From positions 1 through 25,422 of IMG/VR virus record IMGVR_UViG_3300021579_000036: a stretch of DNA of 25,422 nt. One strand, 5' to 3'. The stretch is from a virus. The notes beneath the pieces are model-generated. The model searched no databases, was not told where the DNA came from, and was given only the letters and a program-made list of their open reading frames with translations. Shown piece after piece: positions 8,139 to 16,690 of this stretch. Each line of letters begins with the position of its first letter. Positions within the stretch are counted from its first letter, which is position 1. The position numbers and the translations under genes are program-made.

Positions 8139-8531
8139 TTAGGCGACTTGGTACTCGCCCGAACGCATCAGGCACATCCAATCGATCGCCACAGCAGCAG
8201 TTGCGGCAGCGTTAAGAGTGAAGGTGACCTGCCCCGCAGCCGGGGTGATCCGAGTGATGTACAACGCCGTACCATCAGCCGCAGCATTCGACAAGTAGGC
8301 ATTGAACTTCGACTCAGCGGTGAAAGCCGGATTGGACACCACAACTGAAGTACCAGCTGCGGCGATACCAACACGACCTTGCATTTCCGTGGTAGAGACA
8401 GCGCCCGGAGTGACGGGACCAGCTGAAGTGGTGGCTAAGCCTTGCGCGATCAGCGCGGACTCGACAGCCGTTTGGAGCTGAACGATAGCACCGGCAGCGT
8501 AACCGGCGTAGGAGCGAGAAAGCAGAATCAT
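8139..8531 (-). CDS. Hypothetical virion protein next to the coat gene
   Basis: This 130-aa protein has AAGGAA 8 bases before its ATG. After an N-terminal helix (LLSRSYAGYAAGAIVQLQTAVESAL, about 3-27) it becomes a Thr/Ala/Val-rich all-beta protein. There are no catalytic motifs. It directly follows the coat gene and is separated from both neighbours by strong hairpin terminators, which suggests a separately tuned expression level. A capsid decoration or accessory head protein fits the composition and place, but this is an inference; I do not recognise a named family. Confidence 0.65.
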   Translation of the reverse strand: MILLSRSYAGYAAGAIVQLQTAVESALIAQGLATTSAGPVTPGAVSTTEMQGRVGIAAAGTSVVVSNPAFTAESKFNAYLSNAAADGTALYITRITPAAGQVTFTLNAAATAAVAIDWMCLMRSGEYQVA

Positions 8532-8557
8532 GATAAAAATTCCTTGAATTTGAGAAA

Positions 8558-8575
8558 GAGCCCCTTCGGGGGCTC
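8558..8575 (-). terminator. Rho-independent terminator after the coat gene
   Basis: On the minus strand, GAGCCCC, loop CGAA and GGGGCTC form a 7-bp stem followed by TTTCTC. It is the exact reverse complement of the hairpin at 8115-8132. It lies 7 bases past the coat stop and would let coat be made in excess over later genes. Confidence 0.72.
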
Positions 8576-8581
8576 CGTCAA

Positions 8582-9793
8582 TTACACTGCGTAGAGGCAG
8601 GCCAGTTCGGGGTAGGTGGCAGCCCAGCCGAACAGAACGTCCAGACGCATGATATAATTGTCATTCACACCATCGTAGAACTCCGTGACCTTGATGTTCA
8701 TGCCCTTATAGGACTGAACAGCCACATCGATCACACCCTTGCCGCTCGGAGGAGCGTACATCGGGACCATCGCCAGCGTGAACGCATCCTTGTGGTAGGC
8801 CACGTTGGCAGAATAGGAACCCGAGGCCGTGCCGAAGATCGTGAACGCAGCGCCGTTGGTCGGCGAAGCGGTCACGTTCTGGAACGCGCCCGAAGTGACA
8901 ATCGCCGGGGAAATCGGCAGAACCGTGGCAGCGGCAGCAACGTCAGCCGTCACCGTGAACTGCATCAGGGTACCGGTCGATTGGCGCGATTGGGGGTTGA
9001 CCGCGAACACGCCAGGAAGCGTGATCTTGGTGCCCTTGGTGATCGTGCCGCCCAGCGCAACAACAGTGATGTTTGAACCGGTCTGGCCCGCACCGTTGAC
9101 GTTGGTACCCGTGACCGCTTGCGTACCGTTCGTGTGAACAGCGACGTTCTGGTCCATCGCATAAGCGAGGCCCAGGGCATCCACCAGCAGACCAGAACTG
9201 TACTGATCCGACAGGGTCTTGCTGTTATTGAACAGACCGGCGAAGCCTTGCACCATCGCGCCGTTCAGAGCTGGATTGGTGATCAGCGAACGCATCTTGT
9301 CGCGGGGCGCTGCCATTTCATCCAGACGCTGATTCAGCGTCGTGGCAGCAGCCAGGGCCAGCGCTTGGGTGGTCGGCGGAGTACCGGGGGTGCCCAAGCA
9401 GTTGAACGTGGCCACACGGGCGAGGTCCAGACCTTGACGATCGATTTCGTTCGCCACCGTGGCCATCGCAGCTTGGAGCTTTTGGCTCATTTGCTGCAGC
9501 GACAGGGTGCGCTCGATACCGGTGAAGTTCAGGTCCGTACCGCCCTGTTGCAGGGTCAGCGGAACGGTGGATTCGGCAGTCGCTTGGGGCACAGCAACAC
9601 GGCCAGCGCGGTAGGTGTAACGCGGCGGCTTCTTGATGTTGATGGTCTGACCCGGCGAATAGCCACGGGATTGGTTTTGGGTGAACTCAGCCTCCCAATC
9701 GCGGTTCACACCGCTGGAGAAGCTGAGGATGTTTTCCAGGACCGCCAGGGCTTCTTTAGCGATGATGGAGCAGGTAACAAGACTGTTGGACAT
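8582..9793 (-). CDS. Major capsid protein, P22 coat (gp5) family
   Basis: This 403-aa protein (P22 gp5 is 430) has GAGG 6 bases before its ATG. The N-terminal IIAKEALAVLENILSF, the WEAEF...GYSPGQTINIKKPPRY stretch at about 33-60 and GGTDLNFTGIERTLSLQQMS at about 84-103 are typical of P22-type coat proteins with the HK97 fold. The middle Gly/Thr/Val-rich region (about 210-330) corresponds to the inserted domain, and the end (YIMRLDVLFGWAATYPELA) is the conserved A-domain part. It follows the scaffold gene, as in P22. It assembles a T=7-type procapsid around the scaffold in that family. Confidence 0.92.
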   Translation of the reverse strand: MSNSLVTCSIIAKEALAVLENILSFSSGVNRDWEAEFTQNQSRGYSPGQTINIKKPPRYTYRAGRVAVPQATAESTVPLTLQQGGTDLNFTGIERTLSLQQMSQKLQAAMATVANEIDRQGLDLARVATFNCLGTPGTPPTTQALALAAATTLNQRLDEMAAPRDKMRSLITNPALNGAMVQGFAGLFNNSKTLSDQYSSGLLVDALGLAYAMDQNVAVHTNGTQAVTGTNVNGAGQTGSNITVVALGGTITKGTKITLPGVFAVNPQSRQSTGTLMQFTVTADVAAAATVLPISPAIVTSGAFQNVTASPTNGAAFTIFGTASGSYSANVAYHKDAFTLAMVPMYAPPSGKGVIDVAVQSYKGMNIKVTEFYDGVNDNYIMRLDVLFGWAATYPELACLYAV

Positions 9794-9814
9794 GATTTCC
9801 TCGAATGGAGTGGA

Positions 9815-10714
9815 TTAGCGCCGATTGGCCCAGCCCGCCCCCTGAGCCTTTCGAGCCGCAACATACTCGTCCATCGACATCTGCGAGAGGTCTTTGGAAG
9901 TGGCACGACCTTGGGTCACGGGGCGGGGAGGCGTCGGAGCCTTGCTGACGTTGGGTTGAGCAGCCGGGGCTGCGGTTTGAGTGGTAGACGAGCTTGCCGC
10001 GATATCGAAAGCCGCTTCCAGCTTGCCGATTTCTTTGGCCGCTTGCTTTTCGGACATCCGATTCAGCTTGTCGGCAAGTTCAGGGTCCTTGGCCAGCTTG
10101 TAAGCCAGCGCGGGGCCGTGATCGCTGTCGAGCAGTAATTCGCCAACGTGCGGGGCAATCGGGATGTCACTTTCACCCACGACCTCATCGTAATCCTTCA
10201 GAACCGCCTTGGTGGCGTCTTGGCGTGCTTGCCAGTTCTTGGTCCGGTCCGCTTCTTGTTGGGCAGCAGTTTGCTGAGTGGACTTTTCCTCGATCTTGGT
10301 ATTCACGGAAGCGAGGGCTTTTTCAACCGCTCGATCGGATTTCCAATCGGTCAGGGCTTCAACATACTCGTCGTACGTCTTGAACTGGTCAGCTGTCGGT
10401 TTTGCGGGGGCAGCCGCAGGGGCCGGAGTTTCGACAGTGGACTTGTTCGCGCTTGCCTGAGCAACGCCGCGCCAATAGGCAGCTTCGCGCTCAGCTTCAT
10501 GGCGCTTCCGGACAAGCTCATTGATTCGGGGCTGGATGGGTTTCTTGCCCTGTTGCCCTTCATTTTCGACTTGACCTTCTTCGCCATTCTCTTCACGTTG
10601 GCCTTGTTCGTTCTCCGTATTGACATGCTCTTGCGAGCCGCCGTTGTTGGCAGAGTTTTGAACTTCGGTGCCCGTGGTTTGGGTTTCAACTGCTTCTTGG
10701 TTAGCGTCAGACAT
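9815..10714 (-). CDS. Scaffolding protein (P22 gp8 analogue)
   Basis: This 299-aa protein, close to the 303 of P22 gp8, lies between portal and coat and has a GGAG ribosome site. Residues 1-60 are acidic, Gln/Glu/Asn-rich and disordered. Two helical coiled-coil stretches follow (about 65-90 and 120-175). The C-terminus (MDEYVAARKAQGAGWANRR, after a Pro-rich linker) is a basic helical tail, as used by gp8 to bind coat. Sequence is poorly conserved between scaffolds, so position, size and domain plan carry the call. It should direct procapsid assembly and leave before or during packaging. Confidence 0.85.
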   Translation of the reverse strand: MSDANQEAVETQTTGTEVQNSANNGGSQEHVNTENEQGQREENGEEGQVENEGQQGKKPIQPRINELVRKRHEAEREAAYWRGVAQASANKSTVETPAPAAAPAKPTADQFKTYDEYVEALTDWKSDRAVEKALASVNTKIEEKSTQQTAAQQEADRTKNWQARQDATKAVLKDYDEVVGESDIPIAPHVGELLLDSDHGPALAYKLAKDPELADKLNRMSEKQAAKEIGKLEAAFDIAASSSTTQTAAPAAQPNVSKAPTPPRPVTQGRATSKDLSQMSMDEYVAARKAQGAGWANRR

Positions 10715-10735
10715 GACGATTCTCCGGCCCTATGT

Positions 10736-12937
10736 TTATTCGCCCGTAGGTAGGCTCTGCCCAATCTGCGTATTCTCCTCGCCTGGGTCCGGCGAAGTAC
10801 GGTTTTCTTCAATCATATCCTCAGAAGCGGCCCCATTGAGCGGTTCCGGAGGAGTGAGCTTCAAAAGCATGAATTCAATCCAGCCCTTGATTTCTTCGAC
10901 ATCCTTCTTGGCATCTGCGCCGATTTCAGCAACCTTCTGATCGAACATACCCTTGATCTGGGCGATTTGTTCGTTCGACTCAGCCTTGATCTGTTCCTTG
11001 TCGATACCGGTCTTCAGACGTTGATTCTCTTGCTGCAGGCCCTGAATCATTTGATTCATCTGGTCCAGCTGCTGCTTGATTTCAGGCGGAAGTGGTGGGG
11101 GACCTGCCTTAGGGTCCTTCGGGTCATACCGAATTTCGGGCGGGATAGTGCGTTCAATCCGCTGGGCGATTTCTTGCGCACCGGGCCAATCCATGGCCTT
11201 CACGACCTTGTCGCCTGCGATGTCCATCAGCTTGGGCCACGATTGGCCGAACTGAACCATCGCATCCGAGGCTTGCTGGCGCATCGTGGTGTATGAAGGC
11301 CCCGTATCAACAACCACACCATACTGACCGACCGTGATGTCGTTCAGTACCGATTTAATCGCCGCCGAATATTTGCCCTCGGACTTCGCTTGCTCTTCTT
11401 GTTGCAACTGTTGGGCCTCTTCAGGCGACAGCCGCTTGTTGATGGTCACCGGAACCACTTCACCATCATCCCGCATGATCTTCACGACCCGCTCAGTGTC
11501 GTAATAATGCGGGAACATATTGATCAAGCAACGCCCAACGTGCCGAAGGGTTCGAGTCAATCCGTCCTGATAGTGGAAATTGGCGATATTGCCCTGCCTT
11601 TGTTGGGCGAGTTCCTGCTTACCTGAGGTAGCATTCCCAGCTGCACCTAGCGACGAATCGAACAGACCAGTAGTGGCCTTGATATTGTCATTTGCGTGCA
11701 TAGCCATCGTGAGCATCCCACTCGGAATGTCGGCCATTGCTTGACGCTGCGGAGGAGGAGCCAATTGCCCATCGACAGTCGTTGGCTTGTACTGGAGATA
11801 CGCGAAGCTGCGGACGTTTGCCTGCATCCACTCGTTCTCGTGATCTTCGAATTGGCCTTCAGCACCAATGAAGGGGGTCTTCGGGCGCATCGCTACTTCT
11901 TCGGTAGCCGAAGTCATCCAGAAGTCGTACATCAACTGCGGATCGCGGGCATTGCGAATCAGACCGCTGCGAATGACCTTACCATCGATGTCCAACTCCG
12001 AACCGTAGACCGGGAACACCGGAATCCAATTGCACATGATTTCTGTGCGCTCCAGGATTTCGTGAGCGGTCAGCTTGTACCACATCACCTTCTTCTTGAA
12101 GCTGCGGCGCTTGTTGACTTCGGTGATTCCAGAAGCCTTCAGATGCTCAGCCGAAGGCATTTCGTCACGCCAGAACACACCACCATCCGACAACATGACC
12201 AGTTCGGCAGGTTCCCGTTCAATCCGGTAGAACTCAGCCACTCGGATATAGTCTTGGGCCAGCCAGTTGACCGTGAAACCGGTCGCGCCGTTGATGGCGA
12301 GGCTGTCCGAAGTCGCCGAAGCTTCCGGATATTCCTGCTTGAACAGCTTGCGATCCATCTTCACATGGATCAAGCAACGCTGCTGATCCGAACCATCCGG
12401 TTCCGTGCTTCCGGGGTCGAAAGCCACAGTGAACGGGTTCCGAATGCGCTTGTACTTCAATTCCTGGTAGAAGGACTTTTCATCGCAGTATTCCGGCATC
12501 ACCCGGAAGTACCCGAAGCCGATAGCGGCCGCCGCGTTCACAGCCGTGTCAGTGGCGACCTCAGCATTCGAGTCATACTCGATGTGCTTGATCATGCCTT
12601 GAATCACTTCGGCGGTCTGAATGTCCGCACCCGACCCAACAGGGCTCACCTTGATGCTGGCCCGGTTTTGACGTTGTTCATTCGTGACTTGGTTCAGGAA
12701 CGTGGGCAGCTTGTTGACCGTCAGACAAGGCCGACCGTCCAACTCGCGCTGACGCTTCTGCTTCTCGGGCCAGTGATTACCTGCAAGATATTGCAAGTCG
12801 ACCAGACCTTCTTTGAAGTTGTCACCGTCAGCTAGAGCACACAATTCCAGATAATCGCGAGCGTCCGCGATGATTTCCGCATCAGTCTGCGACGAGTCCG
12901 GAGTGTCGTCGGTAACGTCCAAGCCGTTGTCAGTCAT
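10736..12937 (-). CDS. Portal protein, P22 gp1 family
   Basis: This 733-aa protein is close to the 725 of P22 gp1. The ATG at 12937 overlaps the stop of the GNAT gene and is preferred to a TTG five codons upstream. The family is recognised by the N-terminal LEGxxxxxGxHWPEKQKRQRE-type segment, an NKLPTFLNQVTNEQRQNRASIKVSP stretch, EVATDTAVNAAAAIGFGYFRV, and the later LFDSSLGAAGNATSGKQELAQQRQG segment. Residues about 640-700 form a Gln-rich helical barrel region (QQLDQMNQMIQGLQQENQRL), the counterpart of the P22 barrel. Twelve copies form the DNA channel and the motor docking site. Confidence 0.92.
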   Translation of the reverse strand: MTDNGLDVTDDTPDSSQTDAEIIADARDYLELCALADGDNFKEGLVDLQYLAGNHWPEKQKRQRELDGRPCLTVNKLPTFLNQVTNEQRQNRASIKVSPVGSGADIQTAEVIQGMIKHIEYDSNAEVATDTAVNAAAAIGFGYFRVMPEYCDEKSFYQELKYKRIRNPFTVAFDPGSTEPDGSDQQRCLIHVKMDRKLFKQEYPEASATSDSLAINGATGFTVNWLAQDYIRVAEFYRIEREPAELVMLSDGGVFWRDEMPSAEHLKASGITEVNKRRSFKKKVMWYKLTAHEILERTEIMCNWIPVFPVYGSELDIDGKVIRSGLIRNARDPQLMYDFWMTSATEEVAMRPKTPFIGAEGQFEDHENEWMQANVRSFAYLQYKPTTVDGQLAPPPQRQAMADIPSGMLTMAMHANDNIKATTGLFDSSLGAAGNATSGKQELAQQRQGNIANFHYQDGLTRTLRHVGRCLINMFPHYYDTERVVKIMRDDGEVVPVTINKRLSPEEAQQLQQEEQAKSEGKYSAAIKSVLNDITVGQYGVVVDTGPSYTTMRQQASDAMVQFGQSWPKLMDIAGDKVVKAMDWPGAQEIAQRIERTIPPEIRYDPKDPKAGPPPLPPEIKQQLDQMNQMIQGLQQENQRLKTGIDKEQIKAESNEQIAQIKGMFDQKVAEIGADAKKDVEEIKGWIEFMLLKLTPPEPLNGAASEDMIEENRTSPDPGEENTQIGQSLPTGE

Positions 12938-13346
12938 GGCGCACACTCTCAATCACTGCTTGGGTCATCGGAGCCAGCCGCAAACCCACTCTTGGGGTCG
13001 CTCCAGGGGCTCTTGCAAGCAGCTTGGGCTCATGTTGAATCACTTGGAACCCAAAAGTGGCGCAATACCATGCTTCGAGTTCTTCCTGGGGCAAGTAAGC
13101 CTCTTCCGACTGGAAGTAGGGCTTCGCGAAGAGCACCAAGGTGATTCCCGTGATATCTGCCTCGCGGCAGATAGAGTACATGAGCGACGTTGCGAACCCG
13201 CGATTGCGGTGCTTAGGATCGGTCCAGAGCTTGAACACTTCGCGAGTGCCCGCCCGCATGTGTTCCGGGAGTGCCTCGCAAATCCGAACGAGGCAGGAAG
13301 CGCCTCCAACTCGGCGGAAGCCCGGCTCCATGGGTTTAGACTTCAT
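12930..13346 (-). CDS. GNAT-family N-acetyltransferase
   Basis: This 138-aa protein has FKLWTDPKHRNRGFATSLM at about 38-56, a good GNAT motif A with Arg47-x-x-Gly50-x-Ala52, followed by a helix, a beta strand (GITLVLFAKP) and the C-terminal GFQVIQHEP strand. Its start overlaps the HNH gene by 11 bases and its stop overlaps the portal start, so it is embedded in the packaging operon. The substrate is unknown. It is unlike the second GNAT of the window (3308-3766) in sequence, so the two were probably acquired separately. It may be a moron-like gene, or could acetylate host or virion proteins. Confidence 0.8.
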   Translation of the reverse strand: MKSKPMEPGFRRVGGASCLVRICEALPEHMRAGTREVFKLWTDPKHRNRGFATSLMYSICREADITGITLVLFAKPYFQSEEAYLPQEELEAWYCATFGFQVIQHEPKLLARAPGATPRVGLRLAPMTQAVIESVRHD

Positions 13347-13788
13347 GATAATTCCCTTTCTGGTTGTTTTCCAGGCCCGAAATCACACGAGTGTTCGCGC
13401 CAACATGAAGCCCGCAGACATTTTCGCCTTTGAGGGGCACGATGTGATCAACCACAACATCGACCCCATTATCTCGACACACTTTCGCGATCGCGTAATT
13501 ACAAGCAAGGATTTGTCGGTCCCACCACCCGAAGTCTTTGGCGGCCTTCTCAGATATCAGCTGATTTCGAATCCGGGCACGAATAACTGCTTTCGCGGCC
13601 TGCTCCGGACGGGTGTTGAACTCCTTCATGTACTCTCTATGAACGAGTCCTTGCCGATACGCCCGACGATAGTCCTGATGACAACCGACACACCCACGAT
13701 TGTTTTTCCGGCGCAGCCCGTTCAATTCGGGGTGACTACCACAAACAGTCCCGAGATACTGGGTACCTTTGATGATCAGCCCAACCAT
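13336..13788 (-). CDS. HNH homing-type endonuclease with zinc-binding N-terminus
   Basis: This 150-aa protein has a C-terminal HNH core: VDVVVDHIVPLKG with Asp114-His115, then VCGLHVGANTRVI and LENNQKGN with the Asn residues and Lys144 of the motif. The N-terminus is a separate zinc module, Cys16-x2-His19-x13-Cys33-x2-Cys36, in QYLGTVCGSHPELNGLRRK and RGCVGC. The start (GAGGG ribosome site) overlaps the end of terL by 13 bases and its end overlaps the GNAT gene. HNH enzymes beside terL are common: in some phages they aid cos or headful cutting, in others they are free-standing homing endonucleases. All expected catalytic residues appear intact. Confidence 0.85.
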   Translation of the reverse strand: MVGLIIKGTQYLGTVCGSHPELNGLRRKNNRGCVGCHQDYRRAYRQGLVHREYMKEFNTRPEQAAKAVIRARIRNQLISEKAAKDFGWWDRQILACNYAIAKVCRDNGVDVVVDHIVPLKGENVCGLHVGANTRVISGLENNQKGNYHEV

Positions 13789-15137
13789 GCCGCGCCCTCA
13801 AATTGCGGCCTTTCGACCGGTTCGACATTCTTTTTGCCCGACACGACACCTGGGAACAATTCCGTAAGAGCCCAGAACAGCGCGTCTGCGCGGTTCGGAG
13901 AATTCGGACCCAGGTACCCAACGGTCGAGAATGCCGTCAATTCATCTTCGAGGGGTTGGAACACCCCCACATGACGAATCTTGCCTTGCTCATACAGCGC
14001 CGAGAATGGTTCGGCACGAACCACCTTACCCCGAGTGGCCGTCACCATTTTAAACGGCGTACGCGGGCGCGAGGTCATAATCACGTGCTTCACCATCGCC
14101 CCGCCATAGTTCACTTCACCGACCATGATGTCAGCTTCGTGACGTTCGAACGCATTCGTTGCAATCTTCCCCCAAACGGCGGGGCCCGCCTTGCAAGTGG
14201 GGTCTTCCAGCACGTATGCGATGCCATCCACTCCAAGCCCCGCGACCATGATACCAATTGCGTCATTGTCCGCGTTGTCGCGATCACCGCTACCTGATGG
14301 GTCGACTGCGACAACGACACGTTGCATATCAGGTAGCTTACCATCCAGAACACGCCACTTATCAATAGTCTCGTCAGTAAAGAGAGCATTTGGGGTGGCG
14401 TCCGCAAAATCACCGTCACGAAAGCGCTTACGCATACGGGCCGACAAGGCTCCAAGGGTATCCAAGTACCCAGCCGTCAGATTTTCCCGGTTATCTTCCG
14501 GGTTCATCTTGAAGTATGCGTAATCGCTCGGGTTCGGCAACGGTTGCCGCGTTTCGGGGTCTTGCTTCTGGATGAACTCCCGATAAGTCCAGTGGTTCTT
14601 GTTGGTGGGGTTGCAGTCGTAGAAAGCACGGGGCTTGAGGATACTCGTCACGACTTCTTTGTCCCCATCCATCACCTTGGTTTCGGCAAGCTCGGCCAGA
14701 CGGGTGATTGCCGTATCTCGCGCCTGCTTCGGAATCTGGCTGGCCTCATTAAAGAGCATAGTAGAATACTCTTGGCCCAGAATTTTTTCAGTGCGCTCTT
14801 TATCGTCCAGACCTCCAAACCAAAGCTCTGATCCGTTGGGGAACGTCACGTACCAATCCGTCTTGGAAAGGTTGTACATCACTTCGGGAAAGCACAACTT
14901 CATGACCTTCGGAAATGTACCAAGAATCACCGAGGCTTTCAAGTGGTTGAAACGGAACCGCAGAATACAGTGATGTGAATTGGGTGCCTTGAGCGCACGC
15001 AAGACAATATTTCGAACGTGAAGGAACGTCTTTCCCGAACGGGACCCACCGTAAAGCATATTATGCGTAGCCCCACCCGCAAGGATGGTTTGCGCCTCCA
15101 ACTGCTTCTCAGTGAATTTAAAGACTTTATCGGCCAC
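13776..15137 (-). CDS. terL: Terminase large subunit
   Basis: This 453-aa protein starts at GTG. Walker A is GGSRSGKT (30-37), Walker B is TMLFNEAS (126-133) with Asn130-Glu131 at the catalytic position, and the coupling segment YDCNPTNKNHW follows at about 173-183. The nuclease domain (RNase H fold) shows VVVAVDPSGSG with Asp279, GEVNYGG with Glu341, and NRADAL with Asp418. The protein translocates DNA into the procapsid through the portal and cuts the concatemer. It is unusual that its partner terS is separated from it by a fibre-like gene and a 49-aa ORF. The start codon overlaps that small ORF by 11 bases. Confidence 0.93.
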   Translation of the reverse strand: MADKVFKFTEKQLEAQTILAGGATHNMLYGGSRSGKTFLHVRNIVLRALKAPNSHHCILRFRFNHLKASVILGTFPKVMKLCFPEVMYNLSKTDWYVTFPNGSELWFGGLDDKERTEKILGQEYSTMLFNEASQIPKQARDTAITRLAELAETKVMDGDKEVVTSILKPRAFYDCNPTNKNHWTYREFIQKQDPETRQPLPNPSDYAYFKMNPEDNRENLTAGYLDTLGALSARMRKRFRDGDFADATPNALFTDETIDKWRVLDGKLPDMQRVVVAVDPSGSGDRDNADNDAIGIMVAGLGVDGIAYVLEDPTCKAGPAVWGKIATNAFERHEADIMVGEVNYGGAMVKHVIMTSRPRTPFKMVTATRGKVVRAEPFSALYEQGKIRHVGVFQPLEDELTAFSTVGYLGPNSPNRADALFWALTELFPGVVSGKKNVEPVERPQFEGAAWLG

Positions 15138-15276
15138 TTTCCTTGGCGTCCTTATGTTTAAAATATTCTACTTGTGCGAGGCGCTTTAACGCTTGACCCT
15201 TTGTCAGATTTGGTTTCGAGAGCGGTTTGCCCAACTCCGACAGTACTTTATATCCTTGGGGGGTCTTGCGAATCAT
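15127..15276 (-). CDS. Conserved small phage protein (49 aa)
   Basis: The ORF reads MIRKTPQGYKVLSELGKPLS, then KPNLTKGQALKRLAQVEYFK and a short basic tail. The GYKVLS-x-x-GK-x-L...(T/S)K-x-QA-x-KRL-x-QVEYFKH pattern is one I know from many short phage and prophage proteins. It is basic and predicted to be two helices with a strand. The start lies six bases after the fibre-like gene, and its stop overlaps the GTG start of terL by 11 bases, so it probably drives terL translation by coupling. Its function is unknown. Confidence 0.75.
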   Translation of the reverse strand: MIRKTPQGYKVLSELGKPLSKPNLTKGQALKRLAQVEYFKHKDAKESGR

Positions 15277-15282
15277 GACTGA

Positions 15283-16173
15283 TCAACCTGGTTCAAAAAT
15301 TTGGAACGCGATCACCGATGTATCAAGCACCTGGGCTGCACCTGCCCCGTCTCGGGCGGTGATCGTGAAGTTCGTACCCACCGTACGAGTGATCGAATAA
15401 CTCGCCGCGACAGTGCCACCGTCTGTCTGGCGCTGTACAAAAATTCGGCTGTTCGCCGTGATTGATGTATTCGCGACAGTCACCACGCCTGCAACCAAAG
15501 TCGCAGTTCCTTGCTTGCCGTTCGCACCTTCCGAGACTTTGAGCCCCGCGCCTGGGCGAATGACCGCAAGACCGGTGGCGTCAATTTCAACGCGGACATT
15601 GTTTTTGGTAGTAAACCCACCTGTCGCCAATTGAATTTTGTTTGCCGTACCGGTCGAATCGGTCGCCAGAACCATGTTACCGGTTTTGCCTGATCCGGTT
15701 GGTGCGGAAACAAAGAAATATCCTTCGTTCGCTACTGTCACCGCATAAGCAGCTTGGGTAAACCCGCTTGATGTCATTCCGATATCCGCCCACCCGGCAG
15801 CATCCGTACCGTTGTCGGGATATGCGATGAAATCAGCGGACGCATTTGCGCCACTTGATTTGTTCCAGTTGTACGCTTGGGTGTAGTTATTATTGGATGA
15901 CACCGTTGCGACAACTGGGTTGGTCGCATTCGGAAGCAGAGATAGAGTATTCCCCAGCACGAGAGGGCCAGAATTCCCCGTTACAGGGTCAGTTGGAGCC
16001 TGTAACGCATCTTGCCACCCGTCAATCAAATCTCCGGGGTTGTTTGCTGTCGCAAAACCTGCTTGAATGAGCGAACGCATTTGGTCGAGCGTACAGTTAT
16101 ATTGCGCCCCCACGTTCAGAGGACGCCCGTATTCGTCAAATCGACCAGCTTTTGTGATAGTACAAATAGGCAT
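15283..16173 (-). CDS. Fibre-like virion protein encoded between terS and terL
   Basis: This 296-aa protein has AAGGA 7 bases before the ATG. Residues 1-60 form a small lead domain (ITKAGRFDEYGRPLNVG). The middle (ASADFIAYPDNGTDAAGWAD, then YFFVSAPTGSG...NKIQLATGGF) matches a beta-rich pattern I associate with phage structural fibres. The C-terminal 75 residues (TLVAGVVTVANTSITANSRI then YSITRTVGTNFTITA) form a knob-like domain found in many head or tail fibres. It is Thr/Ala/Asn-rich and all-beta. Position between the terminase subunits is unusual for a fibre. It may be a head fibre or decoration. APTGSGKTG looks like a Walker A but is in a beta repeat context. Confidence 0.7.
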   Translation of the reverse strand: MPICTITKAGRFDEYGRPLNVGAQYNCTLDQMRSLIQAGFATANNPGDLIDGWQDALQAPTDPVTGNSGPLVLGNTLSLLPNATNPVVATVSSNNNYTQAYNWNKSSGANASADFIAYPDNGTDAAGWADIGMTSSGFTQAAYAVTVANEGYFFVSAPTGSGKTGNMVLATDSTGTANKIQLATGGFTTKNNVRVEIDATGLAVIRPGAGLKVSEGANGKQGTATLVAGVVTVANTSITANSRIFVQRQTDGGTVAASYSITRTVGTNFTITARDGAGAAQVLDTSVIAFQIFEPG

Positions 16174-16182
16174 GATATTCCT

Positions 16183-16683
16183 TTAAATACTCGCATCTTG
16201 ATGAGTCGTGATCGAAATCATGACCATCGGGTTACCAGCACCAGCCCCGGAACCATTCTTCGCCCCGGCCCCCTCTTTGCCGATATATAGACCCGCGACA
16301 CGTCCACGAGCTTCTTCGGCATTCAAAGCGACCTTCAATTGGCCCTGATCTTTTGCAAGATCCCGGATATCCGCCAATTCGACTAGATGGGAACCCAAAG
16401 ATACCAGAGCGCTCTGGTGAACCGATTCCGTGATATCGCGAATACGGAGAGCAATCTCCGGACGGGCCATCAAAGCCCGTGCCTTAGCCACCGGGGTGGT
16501 GTCACTAATCCCAAACGCTTCCTCGTACGCCTTCCGCAAATTGCCGCCATACTCGATCATAGCAAGGGCGAACATATCCTCCTTGGCCGTCAGCGGAGGA
16601 AGCGGCTCTGCAAGCTCCACGATCCGTCCACCTGAAGCAGATACTTCATATACTTCGGTGACTGGAGCGAGTTCCGTAGACAT
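16183..16683 (-). CDS. terS: Terminase small subunit
   Basis: This 166-aa protein starts at the ATG at 16683. A longer frame from a TTG at 16719 exists, but that TTG is the -35 box of the promoter, so it cannot be the start. Residues about 30-80 (LTAKEDMFALAMIEYGGNLR, KAYEEAFGISD, VAKARALMARPEIALRIRDI) form the helix-turn-helix DNA-binding part of the terminase small subunit family, followed by a helical oligomerisation part and a Gly-rich tail. It recognises the packaging site and hands DNA to terL. It is the first gene of the late block, and its mRNA may be leaderless because the promoter lies only 7 bases upstream of the ATG. Confidence 0.82.
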   Translation of the reverse strand: MSTELAPVTEVYEVSASGGRIVELAEPLPPLTAKEDMFALAMIEYGGNLRKAYEEAFGISDTTPVAKARALMARPEIALRIRDITESVHQSALVSLGSHLVELADIRDLAKDQGQLKVALNAEEARGRVAGLYIGKEGAGAKNGSGAGAGNPMVMISITTHQDASI

Positions 16684-16690
16684 AGGCGTG

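Noticed and set aside
11696-12835. 379-residue plus-strand open frame
   Set aside because: It is antisense to the portal gene, which has clear family motifs and a ribosome site. The same holds for the long plus-strand frames opposite coat (9119-10138) and the oxygenase (3796-4425).
14078-14090. TCACGTG at the terL region as a further parS-like site
   Set aside because: Only the central CACGTG and one flanking base match; both arms differ from the ParB consensus.
15283-16173. Walker A-like APTGSGKT in the fibre-like protein
   Set aside because: It lies in a beta-rich, Thr/Asn-rich protein with no Walker B or other ATPase motif and matches a repeated strand-loop pattern, so it is a chance match.
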